Below, piece by piece: positions 26,766-35,987 of a DNA stretch of 59,501 nucleotides (its first letter is position 1; each line of letters begins with the position of its first letter). The notes under the pieces are model-generated. The model was not told the origin of the DNA, ran no database searches, and was given only the letters and a program-made list of their open reading frames with translations. A program made the translations under genes and the position numbers. This stretch comes from Syntrophobacterales bacterium. GTDB taxonomy: Bacteria; Desulfobacterota; Desulfobaccia; Desulfobaccales; 0-14-0-80-60-11. The stretch lies in assembly GCA_023512475.1 (NCBI GenBank), contig JAILZL010000017.1, forward strand, positions 1 through 59,501, written 5' to 3'.

Positions 26766-27398
26766 ATGGCCCAGATTCTCTATCTCAAGGCGTCGCCCCG
26801 GGTGGGACGCTCCCATTCCGTGGCGGTGGCCGATTCCTTTGTGGCGGCCTATCAGGAGCTGCATCCCGGGGACCCCGTCGAGGTCCTGGATCTCTTCCAG
26901 GCCGAGCTGCCGGCCTTTGACGGCCTGCTGGTGAACGCCAAGTACAACATCCTCCACGGCCGGCCGCACTCCCCCGAGGAGGCCGGGGCCTGGCGGCGGG
27001 TGGAGGAGCTCATCGGCCAGTTCAAGGCGGCGGACAAATATGTGCTGGCCACCCCCATGTGGAACTTCAGCATCCCCTATCGGCTGAAGCAGTATCTGGA
27101 TATCATCGTGCAGCCCACGTATACCTTCAGCTACGCCCCGGACACCGGCTACCGGGGCCTGGTTACCGGCAAGCCCATCATGCTGGTGTGCGCCCGGGGG
27201 GGCGCCTATCCCGAGGGCACCCTGGCCGCCGCCTATGACTTGCAAACCGCCTACCTCAAGCTTATTTTGCAGTTCATCGGGTTCACCGACCTGCGCTGGC
27301 TGCTCATTGAACCCACCCTGGAGCAGGGCCCCGAGATGGCCCAGGAGAAGCGGCGCCAGGCCATGGCCAGGGCCCGGGAACTGGCCCGGGAGTTTTGA
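26766..27398 (+). CDS. azoR: FMN-dependent NADH-azoreductase (AzoR family)
   Basis: 210-residue flavodoxin-fold NAD(P)H:quinone/azo reductase. Seen: the phosphate loop [12 protein letters not shown] near the N-terminus, [18 protein letters not shown] with the flavin-contacting motif, and the VCARGG segment. A strong ribosome site (GAGGAGGA) precedes the ATG. In AzoR the physiological substrates are mainly quinones; azo reduction is a side activity. It lies between a thiol-redox gene and rubrerythrin, a small redox/stress neighbourhood. Confidence 0.9.
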   Translation: MAQILYLKASPRVGRSHSVAVADSFVAAYQELHPGDPVEVLDLFQAELPAFDGLLVNAKYNILHGRPHSPEEAGAWRRVEELIGQFKAADKYVLATPMWNFSIPYRLKQYLDIIVQPTYTFSYAPDTGYRGLVTGKPIMLVCARGGAYPEGTLAAAYDLQTAYLKLILQFIGFTDLRWLLIEPTLEQGPEMAQEKRRQAMARARELAREF

Positions 27399-27484
27399 GC
27401 TCCGGGACGCAGGGGAGGGGAGGGGGGCTTACACTTTGCGCCGTCGGTGACCAAGTTCAGAAAGGCAGGGAGAAAGGACGCAGG

Positions 27485-28066
27485 ATGAATCTGAAGGGCA
27501 CCCAAACGGAAAAGAATCTGCTGGCCGCCTTTGCCGGGGAATCCCAGGCGCGCAACCGTTACACCTACTATGCCAGTGTGGCCCGGAAAGCGGGGCTGGA
27601 GTTCATCGCCGCCATCTTCGAGGAGACCGCGGACAATGAAAAGGAGCACGCCAAGGTCTTCTTTCAGCATCTGACCCGGGGTGGCAGCGGGGAGGCCGTT
27701 ATTGAGGCCGGTTATCCCTTTCATCTGGGGGACACCTTGAGCAACCTGGAGGCGGCCGCGGCGGGGGAAAATTACGAGTGGACCACCATGTATCAGGATT
27801 TCGCCCGGGTGGCGGAGGAGGAGGGCTTTCGGGAGGTGGCCATCTCCTTTCGGGAGATCGCCAAGGTGGAGAAGTTCCACGAAGCCCGATACCGGGCCCT
27901 CATTGAGCACCTGAAAAATGAGACGCTCTTCCGGCGCAAGGATCCCATCCGCTGGCACTGCCGCAACTGCGGCTATATCGTCTGGGGGCACCACCCGCCG
28001 GATCCGTGCCCTTCCTGCCGCCATCCCCAGGGCTATTATGAGCCCCTGGCGGAAAACTACCTCTGA
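27485..28066 (+). CDS. rbr: Rubrerythrin
   Basis: Non-haem di-iron peroxidase that removes H2O2 in anaerobes. 193 residues. N-terminal four-helix bundle with the Glu ligands in [26 protein letters not shown] and a later [16 protein letters not shown]-terminal rubredoxin-like centre CRNC at 159-162 and CPSC at 175-178. The ATG follows AAGGACGCAGG. Complete and typical. Confidence 0.96.
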   Translation: MNLKGTQTEKNLLAAFAGESQARNRYTYYASVARKAGLEFIAAIFEETADNEKEHAKVFFQHLTRGGSGEAVIEAGYPFHLGDTLSNLEAAAAGENYEWTTMYQDFARVAEEEGFREVAISFREIAKVEKFHEARYRALIEHLKNETLFRRKDPIRWHCRNCGYIVWGHHPPDPCPSCRHPQGYYEPLAENYL

Positions 28067-28354
28067 GCCGGCCAACTCTGTGGCCTGTGCCTGGTGCCGC
28101 GGTAGCCTCGGCCTGCGCCATCGGGCCGTCCCGAGAGGGGGCGGCCTGGTTTTCCGGGGGAGTGGCCTCAGAAAGAGCCCCTCGCCTCCCCCCGGGGAGA
28201 GGCACGCCGGCGGGGGCGCCTGTGGGGGACACCCGGTGAGAAACCAGGTGCCCGATGGGGATCTCAGCCGGCGTCGGCCGCGCCGACTTTCGGTTTACCC
28301 CTCTTTCCCTTCACCCCATTCCCGGGTCCGGCAGGACCGGGGCCGTTCCCCGGC

Positions 28355-28633
28355 TTAAAGGAGCCGGAGGAGATAGGGGGGCTGGAGCCGGTGGGTCTCG
28401 GACAGGACCTCTGGAGTCTCCGCTTTCAGGGTGGCGACCAGGTGCGTCAGCAGGCGCTGGGCCTCTGCCAGGGTGTGGGGCTGGAGTTCCCGGGCCCGCT
28501 GGTTTTCCTGGGAGACCAACACCAGCATGTCCCGGAAGGCTGCCCCCGCGGGGCATGGGGAGCGGGAGGATTTCTGGGACCGGCTGTCGGTGGGTTCTCC
28601 TCGCACCAGCGTCAGATGTGACTCGACCTTCAT
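28355..28633 (-). CDS. Small unknown protein (92 residues)
   Basis: Reads from the ATG at 28631-28633 to TAA at 28355-28357. No known domain. Codon use (CTG, GCC, CAG, GAG) matches genuine neighbours, and the product has helical content (FRDMLVLVSQENQRARELQ, then LAEAQRLLTHLVATLKAE) ending LQPPYLLRLL, unlike typical shadow ORFs. A weak ribosome site (CAGGACAGCC) precedes the start and a GC-rich hairpin follows the stop. The ORF is open far upstream into plsY antisense sequence, but that part is not native. Function unknown. Confidence 0.55.
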   Translation of the reverse strand: MKVESHLTLVRGEPTDSRSQKSSRSPCPAGAAFRDMLVLVSQENQRARELQPHTLAEAQRLLTHLVATLKAETPEVLSETHRLQPPYLLRLL

Positions 28634-28736
28634 GGCTGTCCTGCCCTGTCCCGGGGGAGAGTCGCGTGCGGGGTGGGCCAGGTCCGGGGTGGCCCCCGGA
28701 GTGCACCCGGCCGCAATTTTTTTATCGGCTTTTGGG

Positions 28737-28756
28737 CGGATTTTCTTTAAAATCCG
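28737..28756. repeat. Dyad between the small minus-strand gene and plsY
   Basis: CGGATTTT-CTTT-AAAATCCG, a perfect 8-bp inverted repeat in an AT-richer patch between divergent genes. Could be an operator or part of a promoter for either side. The rest of 28067-28354 and 28634-28807 shows no supported gene. Confidence 0.4.
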
Positions 28757-28807
28757 GCCCAGGAACCGGAGAGGAAACCCAGGGGACGCGGAGGGGGCTT
28801 GGCAGGC

Positions 28808-29404
28808 ATGGCCACATTTTTCCTGTTGCTGGCGGGGGGCTACCTTGTGGGGTCCTTTCCCACCGGCTTGGTGGTGGCCCGGGTGCTGGGGGGGCCGGAT
28901 CCCCGGCAGGCGGGCAGCGGCAATGTGGGGGCGGCCAATCTCTACCGCCTGCTGGGCCCCCGGGCCGGAGGTCTCACCCTGGCGGGAGACGCCCTCAAAG
29001 GCGCCTTGCCGGTGCTGGTGGCCAGCTATTCCTTGAGGCCGCTGGGCCCCTGGCAGGAGAGCGCCGTGGCCGCCGTGGGTCTGGCCGCGGTCCTGGGCCA
29101 TGTCTGGTCCCTGTTTTTGGGGTTTCGGGGCGGCAAGGGCGTGGCCACCGCCTTCGGGGTGCTGGCGGTGCTCACCCCCTGGGCCACCGTCAATCTCCTG
29201 GCGGCCTATCTTTTGGCGGTGCACCGCAGCCGGGTCTTCGCGGTGGGCTCCCTCATGGCCGCCTGGCTGATGCCCCTGGCGGTGGGCCTGTTTTCCGACT
29301 CCAAGGCCTACCTGCTGCTGGCCGGCATCTTCTCCGGCCTCATCCTGCTGCGCCACCGGGACAATCTGGAGCGCCTGGTGCGGGGCGAGGAGCCCCGGAT
29401 TTAG
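28808..29404 (+). CDS. plsY: Glycerol-3-phosphate acyltransferase PlsY
   Basis: Inner-membrane enzyme that acylates glycerol 3-phosphate from acyl-phosphate in phospholipid synthesis. 198 residues with several hydrophobic helices. Family motifs seen: GSFPTGLVVAR, GSGNVGAANLYR (substrate binding), GDALKGALPV, GHVWSLFLGFRGGKGVATAFG and the C-terminal LLRHRDNLERL. Start set at ATG 28808; a TTG 9 bases earlier is the alternative. Confidence 0.92.
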   Translation: MATFFLLLAGGYLVGSFPTGLVVARVLGGPDPRQAGSGNVGAANLYRLLGPRAGGLTLAGDALKGALPVLVASYSLRPLGPWQESAVAAVGLAAVLGHVWSLFLGFRGGKGVATAFGVLAVLTPWATVNLLAAYLLAVHRSRVFAVGSLMAAWLMPLAVGLFSDSKAYLLLAGIFSGLILLRHRDNLERLVRGEEPRI

Positions 29405-29449
29405 CGGCCCCCCGACCCCCCCGGGTCCATCTCAGCCACGGAGACTGCG

Positions 29450-30112
29450 ATGCTGGTCAAGGACTGGATGACGAAAAACCCGGTCACCATCACCGACGAC
29501 ACCTCCATGATGAAGGCCATCCACCTCATGAAGCAGCACCGCTTCCGGCGTCTGCCGGTGATGCACGGGGGCGAGCTGGTGGGGGTGGTGACGGACCGGG
29601 ACCTCAAGGAGGCCTCCCCCTCCAAGGCCACCACCCTGGATGTGCATGAACTCTACTATCTTTTGGCGGAGTTGCAGGTCAAGGACATCATGAGCCGCAA
29701 TCCCCTCACCGTGCGGGAGGACGATACGGTGGAGCATGCCGCCCAGCTCATGCTGGAGCACACCATCTCCGGGTTGCCGGTGGTGAATGCCGCAGGCCGC
29801 CTCACGGGGATCATCACCCAATCGGACGTGTTCCGGGCCTTCATGCACATCACCGGCATCCAGCAGGGCGGGGTGCAGTTTGCCCTGCGGCTGGAGGACA
29901 AGCCGGGGCTCATCAAGGAGGTGGTGGATCTGCTCCGCAGCCGGGGGGCCCGCTTCATCAGCCTTCTCACCTCCACCGCCACCTCGGAGGAGGGCTACCG
30001 GGAGGTGTACATCCGGGTGAAGAACCTGCCTCCGGAGGAGGTGGCCGCCGCCCGGGAGGAGCTGGCCCGGCGCTTCACCGTGCTGCACGTCATTGATGAC
30101 AGCGCCCGCTGA
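29450..30112 (+). CDS. CBS-pair and ACT domain protein
   Basis: 220 residues. Two CBS motifs (about 1-60, starting VKDWMTKNPVTITDD, and 75-130, starting VKDIMSRNPLTVREDD) followed by an ACT-like domain (about 140-215, ALRLEDKPGLIKEVVDLL). The CBS pair likely binds an adenosine nucleotide and the ACT domain a small molecule such as an amino acid, so this is a ligand sensor without a visible catalytic domain. GGAGACTGC precedes the ATG. Target unknown. The convergent methyltransferase gene ends 148 bases downstream; no clear terminator was seen between. Confidence 0.88.
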   Translation: MLVKDWMTKNPVTITDDTSMMKAIHLMKQHRFRRLPVMHGGELVGVVTDRDLKEASPSKATTLDVHELYYLLAELQVKDIMSRNPLTVREDDTVEHAAQLMLEHTISGLPVVNAAGRLTGIITQSDVFRAFMHITGIQQGGVQFALRLEDKPGLIKEVVDLLRSRGARFISLLTSTATSEEGYREVYIRVKNLPPEEVAAAREELARRFTVLHVIDDSAR

Positions 30113-30259
30113 GCCAGGGCGCCCCCGGCCCTCCCCCTACGAGCCCATCCCGACAGCGTGCATGGCAGCGCGCGGAGGCTGCCCCGGAAAATTTCCTGCG
30201 CCTCCCTTCCTACCGGGCCTCCCCCTCTACTGGGCCCCCACAATCCTATCCCCCTAGGG

Positions 30260-31045
30260 TTACGAGGCCGCGGCGGCCGGGCCGGCGGCTTTGCGGAACA
30301 CCACCCAGAGATTGGGGGAAAAGCGCGGGGTGTCGATCTCCAGGCGGTCCACCGCCAGGGCTGCCAGGTTGTTCAGGGCGCACCAGAGCACCAGCAGGGG
30401 GAGGAGCAGGCCCGCCAGGGCTGTCCCCAGGACGCCGCGGCGGCTGAGGCGGGCCAGCCCGGAGAAGACCCAGTTGTGCACCAGTTGCACCACTGCAGTA
30501 CCCACCCCGCCCTGGTAGCGCAGCGTCTCCACTTCCAACCCCGCCCGGGCCAGCAGTTCCTTCAGCCCGTAAGGCGAAAAACGGAAGAAATCATAAGGGC
30601 CCACGTGCACATTATAGATGAAGGGCACGGAGAGGATGCCGGTGCCGCCCGGCCTCAGGACCCGGGAGATCTCCTGCAGCACCGTGTCCGGCTGATTGAC
30701 ATGCTCCAGGACCTGGGAGCACAGGACCGCATCGAAGCTGCCGTCGGCAAAGGGCAGGCGCCGGGCGTCGCCATAGACCTCGGGACGGGCCTGGAAATCC
30801 TGGAGGGCCTGGGTCACCGGGTAATCCAGGCCGATATAGTGGCGGACCCGGGGCAGGTGCGGCCGGTAGGGCTGGTTGCCGCAGCCCACATCCAGAAGCC
30901 GGCCCTGAAGCCGGTGGCCGTCGGCCCGCAGGTGCCGCCGGAAATAGTGGGAGGGCAGGAATTGAAAATGGAGCACATTGGCACTGAGTTCCCGGCCGCA
31001 CAGCCGGCCGTAGAAGTGGGTCATCAGGCGGGCGAGTTTCCGCAT
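30260..31045 (-). CDS. SAM-dependent methyltransferase
   Basis: 261 residues, class I fold. SAM-binding motif I LLDVGCGNQPY, acidic loop IGLDYP, motif SFDAVLCSQVLEHV and RVLRPGGTGILSVPF. The C-terminal ~60 residues contain a hydrophobic stretch (LLLPLLVLWCALNNLAALA), so it may associate with the membrane. Last gene of the polysaccharide operon, 3 bases after asnB. Probably methylates a sugar or lipid-linked glycan, but the acceptor is unknown. Confidence 0.87.
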   Translation of the reverse strand: MRKLARLMTHFYGRLCGRELSANVLHFQFLPSHYFRRHLRADGHRLQGRLLDVGCGNQPYRPHLPRVRHYIGLDYPVTQALQDFQARPEVYGDARRLPFADGSFDAVLCSQVLEHVNQPDTVLQEISRVLRPGGTGILSVPFIYNVHVGPYDFFRFSPYGLKELLARAGLEVETLRYQGGVGTAVVQLVHNWVFSGLARLSRRGVLGTALAGLLLPLLVLWCALNNLAALAVDRLEIDTPRFSPNLWVVFRKAAGPAAAAS

Positions 31046-31048
31046 CGG

Positions 31049-32983
31049 TCATCCTCCCAGGCTCTGCCGGCACCATTCATCCAGGACCAGCAGGCGCCAG
31101 AGGTCTTCGCTGAGGTCCTGCTGCCCCCCCAGAAAGCGCCGGAGGAGGGCCGCCACCGCCTCGGGTTGGCAGAGCCGATACAGCGGCGCCTCCTTAGGCA
31201 GCAGGCGCGCGGTGAGGATGGCGGCCACATCCCCTTTGAGCCAGCGGCGCAGGGGCATCTGGAAGCCGTTTTTGGGCCGCTCCACAAACCCGGGGCCCAG
31301 GTCTGCGGCCAGCAGGTGCCGGAGGAGCACCTTTTGGCGGCGGCCGTCATACTTGAGGGCCTGGGGCAGCCCCAGGGCCAGCTCCACCAGGCGGTGGTCC
31401 AACAGGGGACAGCGCAGCTCCAGGGAGGCCGCCATGGAGGCCCGGTCGGCCTTGACCAGGATATCCTCCGGCAGGTAGGTGAGGAGGTCCACATACTGCA
31501 GGCGGGTGAGGAAATCCCGGGGGCCTTCCTCCCAGGCGGCGGTGAAATGGGCATGGAGCAGGTCCTGATCCCCAGGCGCCGGCCGCAGTTCCGGGCGCAC
31601 CAGACCCAGGGCCTGATCCCGGGAGACGATGGCCCGGTAGAGGTGCCCGCCGGCCGCGGCCCGTTGCCAGAAGCTCTTGCCCCGCATCCGGGCGGGCCAG
31701 GCCAGGGCCAGCAGGCCGAAGAGGGGGCGGCGCAGCCCCTCCGGCACCGGGCCCCAGAGGTGTTCCAGGCGGGCGGCGTGATGGTAGCGGCGGTAGCCCG
31801 CCAGGATTTCATCCCCGCCGTCCCCTGAGAGGGCTACGGTCACCTGTCGCCGGGCCAGCCGGGAGACAATGAGCGTGGGCAGGGCCGAGGAGTCGGCGAA
31901 GGGCTCGTCAAACTGGCGCACCACCTCGGGCAGGAGCGCCAGGGCATCGGGGCTGACCACCTCTTCGGTGTGCTCGGTGCGATAGCGGGTGGCCACCTGC
32001 CGGGCCCACGGCAGTTCGCTGGCCTCGGCCTCCGGAAAGCCGATGGCGAAGGTCCTAAGCGGCCCGGCCCCCAGGCGGTGCATCTGCCGCACCACCAGAG
32101 TGGAATCCAACCCTCCCGAGGAGAAGGCGCCCAGAGGCACATCGCTCACCAGGCGCAGGCGCACCGCGGCCGTGAGCTCCGCCTCGAACTCCTCCTGCCA
32201 GTCCTTCCAGGACCCCTCGGGCCCGGCCGCGACCGGCTGCCAGTAGCGCCGCAGGCGGAGTTCCCCGGGCCGGTCCAGCTCCACCCAGGCCAAGTGGGCC
32301 GGGGGCAGTTTGGCCAGGCCGCGGAAGATGGTGCGGGGGGAGGGGATATAGCCATACAGGAGGTATTGGCTCAGGGCCACCGGATCCAGCTCCCGGGGCA
32401 CTTCCGGGTCCGCCAGGAGGGCCTTGAGCTCCGAGGCAAACTGGAATCCCGCCGGAGAGGCATAATAGTACAGGGGTTTTTTCCCCAGCCGGTCCCGGGC
32501 CAGAAACAGGCGGCGCGCCTTGAGGTCCAGGATGGCGAAGGCGAACATGCCCCGCAGATGGCGGAGGCACTCCTCCCCCCAGCGCACAAAGGCCCACAGC
32601 AGCACCTCCGTGTCGGAGTTGGCGGTGCGGAAGGTGACGCCCTCGGCGGCCAGCTGGCGCCGCAGCTCCTGGTAATTGTAGATTTCGCCGTTGAAGCTGA
32701 TCCAGTAGCGCCCCTGGGCCGCCATGGGTTGGGCCGCAGCCTCGGACAGGTCCAGCACCGCCAGGCGCCGGTGCCCCAGGAACAGATCCCAGGGACCGGC
32801 CGGGGGCTCCGGCAGCCCGTCCCCATCCCGGCGGAGGCATACCGCCCCGGAAGCGGAGCAGGCCAGGAGATAGCCGCCGGCGTCCGGGCCACGATGCCGC
32901 AGGGTGTCGGTCTGGCGGCGGCACAGGCCGAAGGATACCGGCCCGGCCCCCGGGAGGTTTACGCGGCCGAATATACCGCACAT
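31049..32983 (-). CDS. asnB: Asparagine synthase (glutamine-hydrolysing) family, AsnB
   Basis: 644 residues. N-terminal glutamine amidotransferase domain beginning MCGIFG, with Cys2 as nucleophile, and SFNGEIYNYQELR. C-terminal synthetase domain with the PP-loop FSSGGLDSTLV and SGDGGDEILAGYRRY. Start set by the obligatory MCG N-terminus and a GGAGG site; it overlaps the 3' end of the upstream gene by 25 bases. In polysaccharide clusters such enzymes are thought to amidate uronic acids or amino-acid decorations; position supports that over amino-acid metabolism, but it is inference. Confidence 0.93.
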   Translation of the reverse strand: MCGIFGRVNLPGAGPVSFGLCRRQTDTLRHRGPDAGGYLLACSASGAVCLRRDGDGLPEPPAGPWDLFLGHRRLAVLDLSEAAAQPMAAQGRYWISFNGEIYNYQELRRQLAAEGVTFRTANSDTEVLLWAFVRWGEECLRHLRGMFAFAILDLKARRLFLARDRLGKKPLYYYASPAGFQFASELKALLADPEVPRELDPVALSQYLLYGYIPSPRTIFRGLAKLPPAHLAWVELDRPGELRLRRYWQPVAAGPEGSWKDWQEEFEAELTAAVRLRLVSDVPLGAFSSGGLDSTLVVRQMHRLGAGPLRTFAIGFPEAEASELPWARQVATRYRTEHTEEVVSPDALALLPEVVRQFDEPFADSSALPTLIVSRLARRQVTVALSGDGGDEILAGYRRYHHAARLEHLWGPVPEGLRRPLFGLLALAWPARMRGKSFWQRAAAGGHLYRAIVSRDQALGLVRPELRPAPGDQDLLHAHFTAAWEEGPRDFLTRLQYVDLLTYLPEDILVKADRASMAASLELRCPLLDHRLVELALGLPQALKYDGRRQKVLLRHLLAADLGPGFVERPKNGFQMPLRRWLKGDVAAILTARLLPKEAPLYRLCQPEAVAALLRRFLGGQQDLSEDLWRLLVLDEWCRQSLGG

Positions 32984-34515
32984 GGCTGGGCCTCCAGGGG
33001 CATCTCCGGCGCCGGCAGACCCCGGTGCTGGAGGATCTCCTGGCGCCGGGTCCAGAAACCGCTCTCCTCCTGGTGCAGGGCCACCAGGGCCCGGAATTCC
33101 GCCAGGACCTCCGGGGCCAGTGCCGGGCGGAGGTCGTTCTGTTCCTCCGGGTCTTGGTGAAGGTCGTAGATTTCCAGCTCCCCGTCCCAGCGCTCCAGGA
33201 TCTTGAGGCCCTGATCCAGGAAGAGGGCGAACCGGGAGGGGGAGAAGGTCTCCCGGGTCAGGGCGGCCTGCCGGGCCCGATACTGCCACTGGGTCAGCCA
33301 CATCTCCGGATACAGGAGCTGGGCCAGGGCGCTTTCCCGGGAGGGCGCGCCCAGGAGGGAATGGGAGGTCGCCGGGTGGGGGAGGGGACTGCCCACCAGA
33401 TCCAGCACCGTGGCGTAAATGTCCGTCAGCGAGGCCAGGCGGTCATCAGTACCCGGCGGCGCCACGTCCCGAGGATAGCGGATGATGAGGGGCACCCAGA
33501 TAAGCTCGTTATACAGGGAGAGGATGTGGGTGTAATGCCCCTTTTCGCCCAGGTGCTCGCCGTGGTCGGAGGTGATGATCACCACGGTATTCTCAAAGGC
33601 GGGGGACTGGCGCAGGGCCTCCCACAGCCGGCCCAGGACCTCATCCTGATACAGAATCTCATCATCGTACAGGTTCCGGTAGGTCTCCACCATCCGGGCC
33701 GTTTCGGGGGTCTTAGGGCGGCGGTAGAAGCGCTGGGGGTCCACCCAGGCCCGGTCCCGCCAGCGGGAGAAGCGCCGCCGGCGCAGGGGCGGCCGGTAGG
33801 TCTGGTGCGCCTCCATCAGGTTGATGAAGAGGAAGTACGGCTGACCGGCTTCCTGGGTGAGACGGGGGAGCATCCGGCGGACCCAGGCCACGGTCTTTTC
33901 CGTGTAGCCGGCGGATTTGGCCACCGGGCTGGGGTGCCAGAAGTCCCGGAGCAGCCGCCGGGTCAGCTGCCGGGCGGTGCGGCAAAGCGGCCCCACTCCG
34001 CCGCCCTCCTTCAGGTAGGTGAAGGTGAGGGCCACCGCCTCCCGGAGGTTCACCGCCTGTTTCAGGCGAGCGCCCAGCTCTCCGCCGTTCTCCCGGGGCC
34101 CGCCGGTGAGGTTGTGGAAAAACCGGTCCAGATCGTGGCGGCCGAAGTCGGTGAATTCATCAAAGGCACCGCACAGGCCGGTGGCCGGGCTCACCAGGCC
34201 GTTGGAGGAGATGCCCAGGGTGCGGTAGCCGGCCATTTTGAGCACGGTGGTGAGATGATGCAGGTTGTCCTCCAGGAGGAAGCTGCCCTCACAGGCCCCA
34301 TGCTGGCTGGGATAGAGGCCGGTGAACAGGGAGGCGTGGGAGGGCACGGTCCAGCACCCCGGGGCGTAGCAGCGGGTATAGACCCGGCAGTCCTGTGCCA
34401 GGCGCTCCAGGTAGGGGGAGGTGGGCCGGGGGTAGCCGTAGAGGGACAGGTGCCGGGCGCCGGTGGTGTCCAGCACAATGAGCACGATATGGGGCATCCG
34501 GGCGGTCAGGGTCAT
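32959..34515 (-). CDS. Alkaline-phosphatase/sulfatase superfamily protein with Thr at the nucleophile position
   Basis: 518 residues. Metal-binding N-terminal motif IVLDTTGARHLSLYGY (Asp16), active-site segment WTVPSHASLFTG, and C-terminal SDHGEHLGEKG. Arylsulfatases need Cys or Ser in C/S-x-P-x-R for formylglycine; here the equivalent residue is Thr56 in TVPSH and the Arg is missing, so a classical FGly sulfatase is unlikely. Thr is the nucleophile in related phosphotransferases. No signal peptide or membrane helix is visible, so it may act in the cytoplasm. Starts inside the flippase stop codon (ATGA overlap). Confidence 0.88.
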   Translation of the reverse strand: MTLTARMPHIVLIVLDTTGARHLSLYGYPRPTSPYLERLAQDCRVYTRCYAPGCWTVPSHASLFTGLYPSQHGACEGSFLLEDNLHHLTTVLKMAGYRTLGISSNGLVSPATGLCGAFDEFTDFGRHDLDRFFHNLTGGPRENGGELGARLKQAVNLREAVALTFTYLKEGGGVGPLCRTARQLTRRLLRDFWHPSPVAKSAGYTEKTVAWVRRMLPRLTQEAGQPYFLFINLMEAHQTYRPPLRRRRFSRWRDRAWVDPQRFYRRPKTPETARMVETYRNLYDDEILYQDEVLGRLWEALRQSPAFENTVVIITSDHGEHLGEKGHYTHILSLYNELIWVPLIIRYPRDVAPPGTDDRLASLTDIYATVLDLVGSPLPHPATSHSLLGAPSRESALAQLLYPEMWLTQWQYRARQAALTRETFSPSRFALFLDQGLKILERWDGELEIYDLHQDPEEQNDLRPALAPEVLAEFRALVALHQEESGFWTRRQEILQHRGLPAPEMPLEAQPCAVYSAA

Positions 34516-35987
34516 GAGGTCCCCTCCTGTACAGGCCGTTGTAACAGCAGCATCATTTCCTGCAGCACCGGTCGGGCGGTCAGGCCCAGATAGGTGCAGC
34601 CAAAAAGCAGGGCGGCGGCGACAGGTCCCAGGGGGTTCAGGGACAGGCCGAAGATGCCGGCGGCCACGGCGCCCCCCAGGTGGGCCGGGAGAACGTCCCG
34701 GGCGAAGATGGTGAGCCCCAGACGCCGGTGCACCGCCACACTCATCCCCAGGTTGACCCCCACCAGCCAGGCGGCTTTGGCCGCGGCCAAGCCGGTGAGG
34801 CCGCCCAGGGCGGCCCCCACCCCCAAGAGGGGCAGGCCTGCCAGGGCCGCCAGGGCCAGGATACGGGTCAGCGCCACCTGGTGGCCGGTCATCGCCAGGA
34901 GAAACCCCACCGAGCCGCAGGCCACGTTCACCAGCTGGGCCAGGGCCAGAAGCCGCAGGGCCGTGGCTCCGGCCTCAAAGCCCGGGCCGAACCAGCCCAG
35001 CAGCCGGGGGGCCAGAAGCAGGCACCCCAGGGTCAGGGGCAGGGCCAGGTAGTAGGTCCAGCGGGAGGCGGCCCGCCCCAGGCCCTCCAACTGGCGACGG
35101 TCCCCCTGCCCGTGGAGGCGGCTGAACAGGGGCGGCAGCACCGCATTGATGGCGATGAGGGGCAGGCTCACCAGCAGGGCGGTCTTGTTGGCGGCCTCAA
35201 AGTATGCCACCTGGGCCGGCGGCTGAAACCACCCCAGCAGCAGGCTGTCCAGGGAGCCGAAGGCCAGCCATACCAGAGCGCTCAGAAACAAGGGGGTGCT
35301 GTACCGCAGGAGCTCCCGCAGGGGTTCAGGGGGGCAGGCGCCGGCAGGACGCTGCCGCAGGCCCTGCAGAAGCCGGGCCACGATCAGGGAGCCCGAGGCC
35401 AGGTGGCTGAGGAGGAGGGCCAGCCCCAGGACGGCCACCGCCCTGGCCCCCGGTGCTCCCGCCAGGGCGCAGATGAAGAGCAGGAAGAGGAGGGGAAAGA
35501 CCCCGTCCTGACTCAGTACCACCCAGCGGGGTCCCTGGAGTGCCCGCAGGGCTTCGGCCAAGACCCCCAGCGCCGCGGTCAGCGGCAGAAGCACGCACAC
35601 CCAGGGCAGCAGGGGCAGGAGCTTAGGTGCCTGAAAACGCCCGGCCAGCCAGTCGCCGGCCAGCCAGAGCCCGCCTGCGGTGAGGGCCCCCAGGCCGCCC
35701 ACGAGCGCCAGGGTCGGGAGCAGCAAGGCCAGGAGACGGTCACGGCCGGCCTCGGGACCGCCGGCGGCACAAAACCGCAGAATCCCGGTGTCCAGCCCCA
35801 GGCGGCAGATGACCGCCAGGGTGGTGAGGAGGTAGAGCCCCACAGTATAGGTGCCCATGGCCTCCGCCCCATACAGCCGGGCCAGCAGGATCAGGGAATA
35901 ATACCCCAGCGGCAGACTGAGGACCTTGACCGTCAGCACCAGCAATGAGTCCACCGCCAGGGTGCGTAACAGGGGAGACGGCGCCAT
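34512..35987 (-). CDS. Wzx-type polysaccharide flippase (MATE/MOP superfamily)
   Basis: 491 residues, almost entirely hydrophobic, with about 12-14 membrane helices. The N-terminal SLPLGYYSLILLARLYGAEAMGTYTVGLYLL is typical of lipid-linked oligosaccharide flippases. Likely moves a lipid-linked repeat unit across the inner membrane. Its start directly abuts the upstream stop and its stop overlaps the next start, so it is translationally coupled on both sides. No Wzy-type polymerase was recognised in the cluster. Confidence 0.87.
   Translation of the reverse strand: MAPSPLLRTLAVDSLLVLTVKVLSLPLGYYSLILLARLYGAEAMGTYTVGLYLLTTLAVICRLGLDTGILRFCAAGGPEAGRDRLLALLLPTLALVGGLGALTAGGLWLAGDWLAGRFQAPKLLPLLPWVCVLLPLTAALGVLAEALRALQGPRWVVLSQDGVFPLLFLLFICALAGAPGARAVAVLGLALLLSHLASGSLIVARLLQGLRQRPAGACPPEPLRELLRYSTPLFLSALVWLAFGSLDSLLLGWFQPPAQVAYFEAANKTALLVSLPLIAINAVLPPLFSRLHGQGDRRQLEGLGRAASRWTYYLALPLTLGCLLLAPRLLGWFGPGFEAGATALRLLALAQLVNVACGSVGFLLAMTGHQVALTRILALAALAGLPLLGVGAALGGLTGLAAAKAAWLVGVNLGMSVAVHRRLGLTIFARDVLPAHLGGAVAAGIFGLSLNPLGPVAAALLFGCTYLGLTARPVLQEMMLLLQRPVQEGTS

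Noticed and set aside
32959-34515. Calling this a classical arylsulfatase that removes sulfate from the glycan
   Set aside because: The formylglycine signature is absent (Thr in place of Cys/Ser, Arg missing) and there is no export signal.
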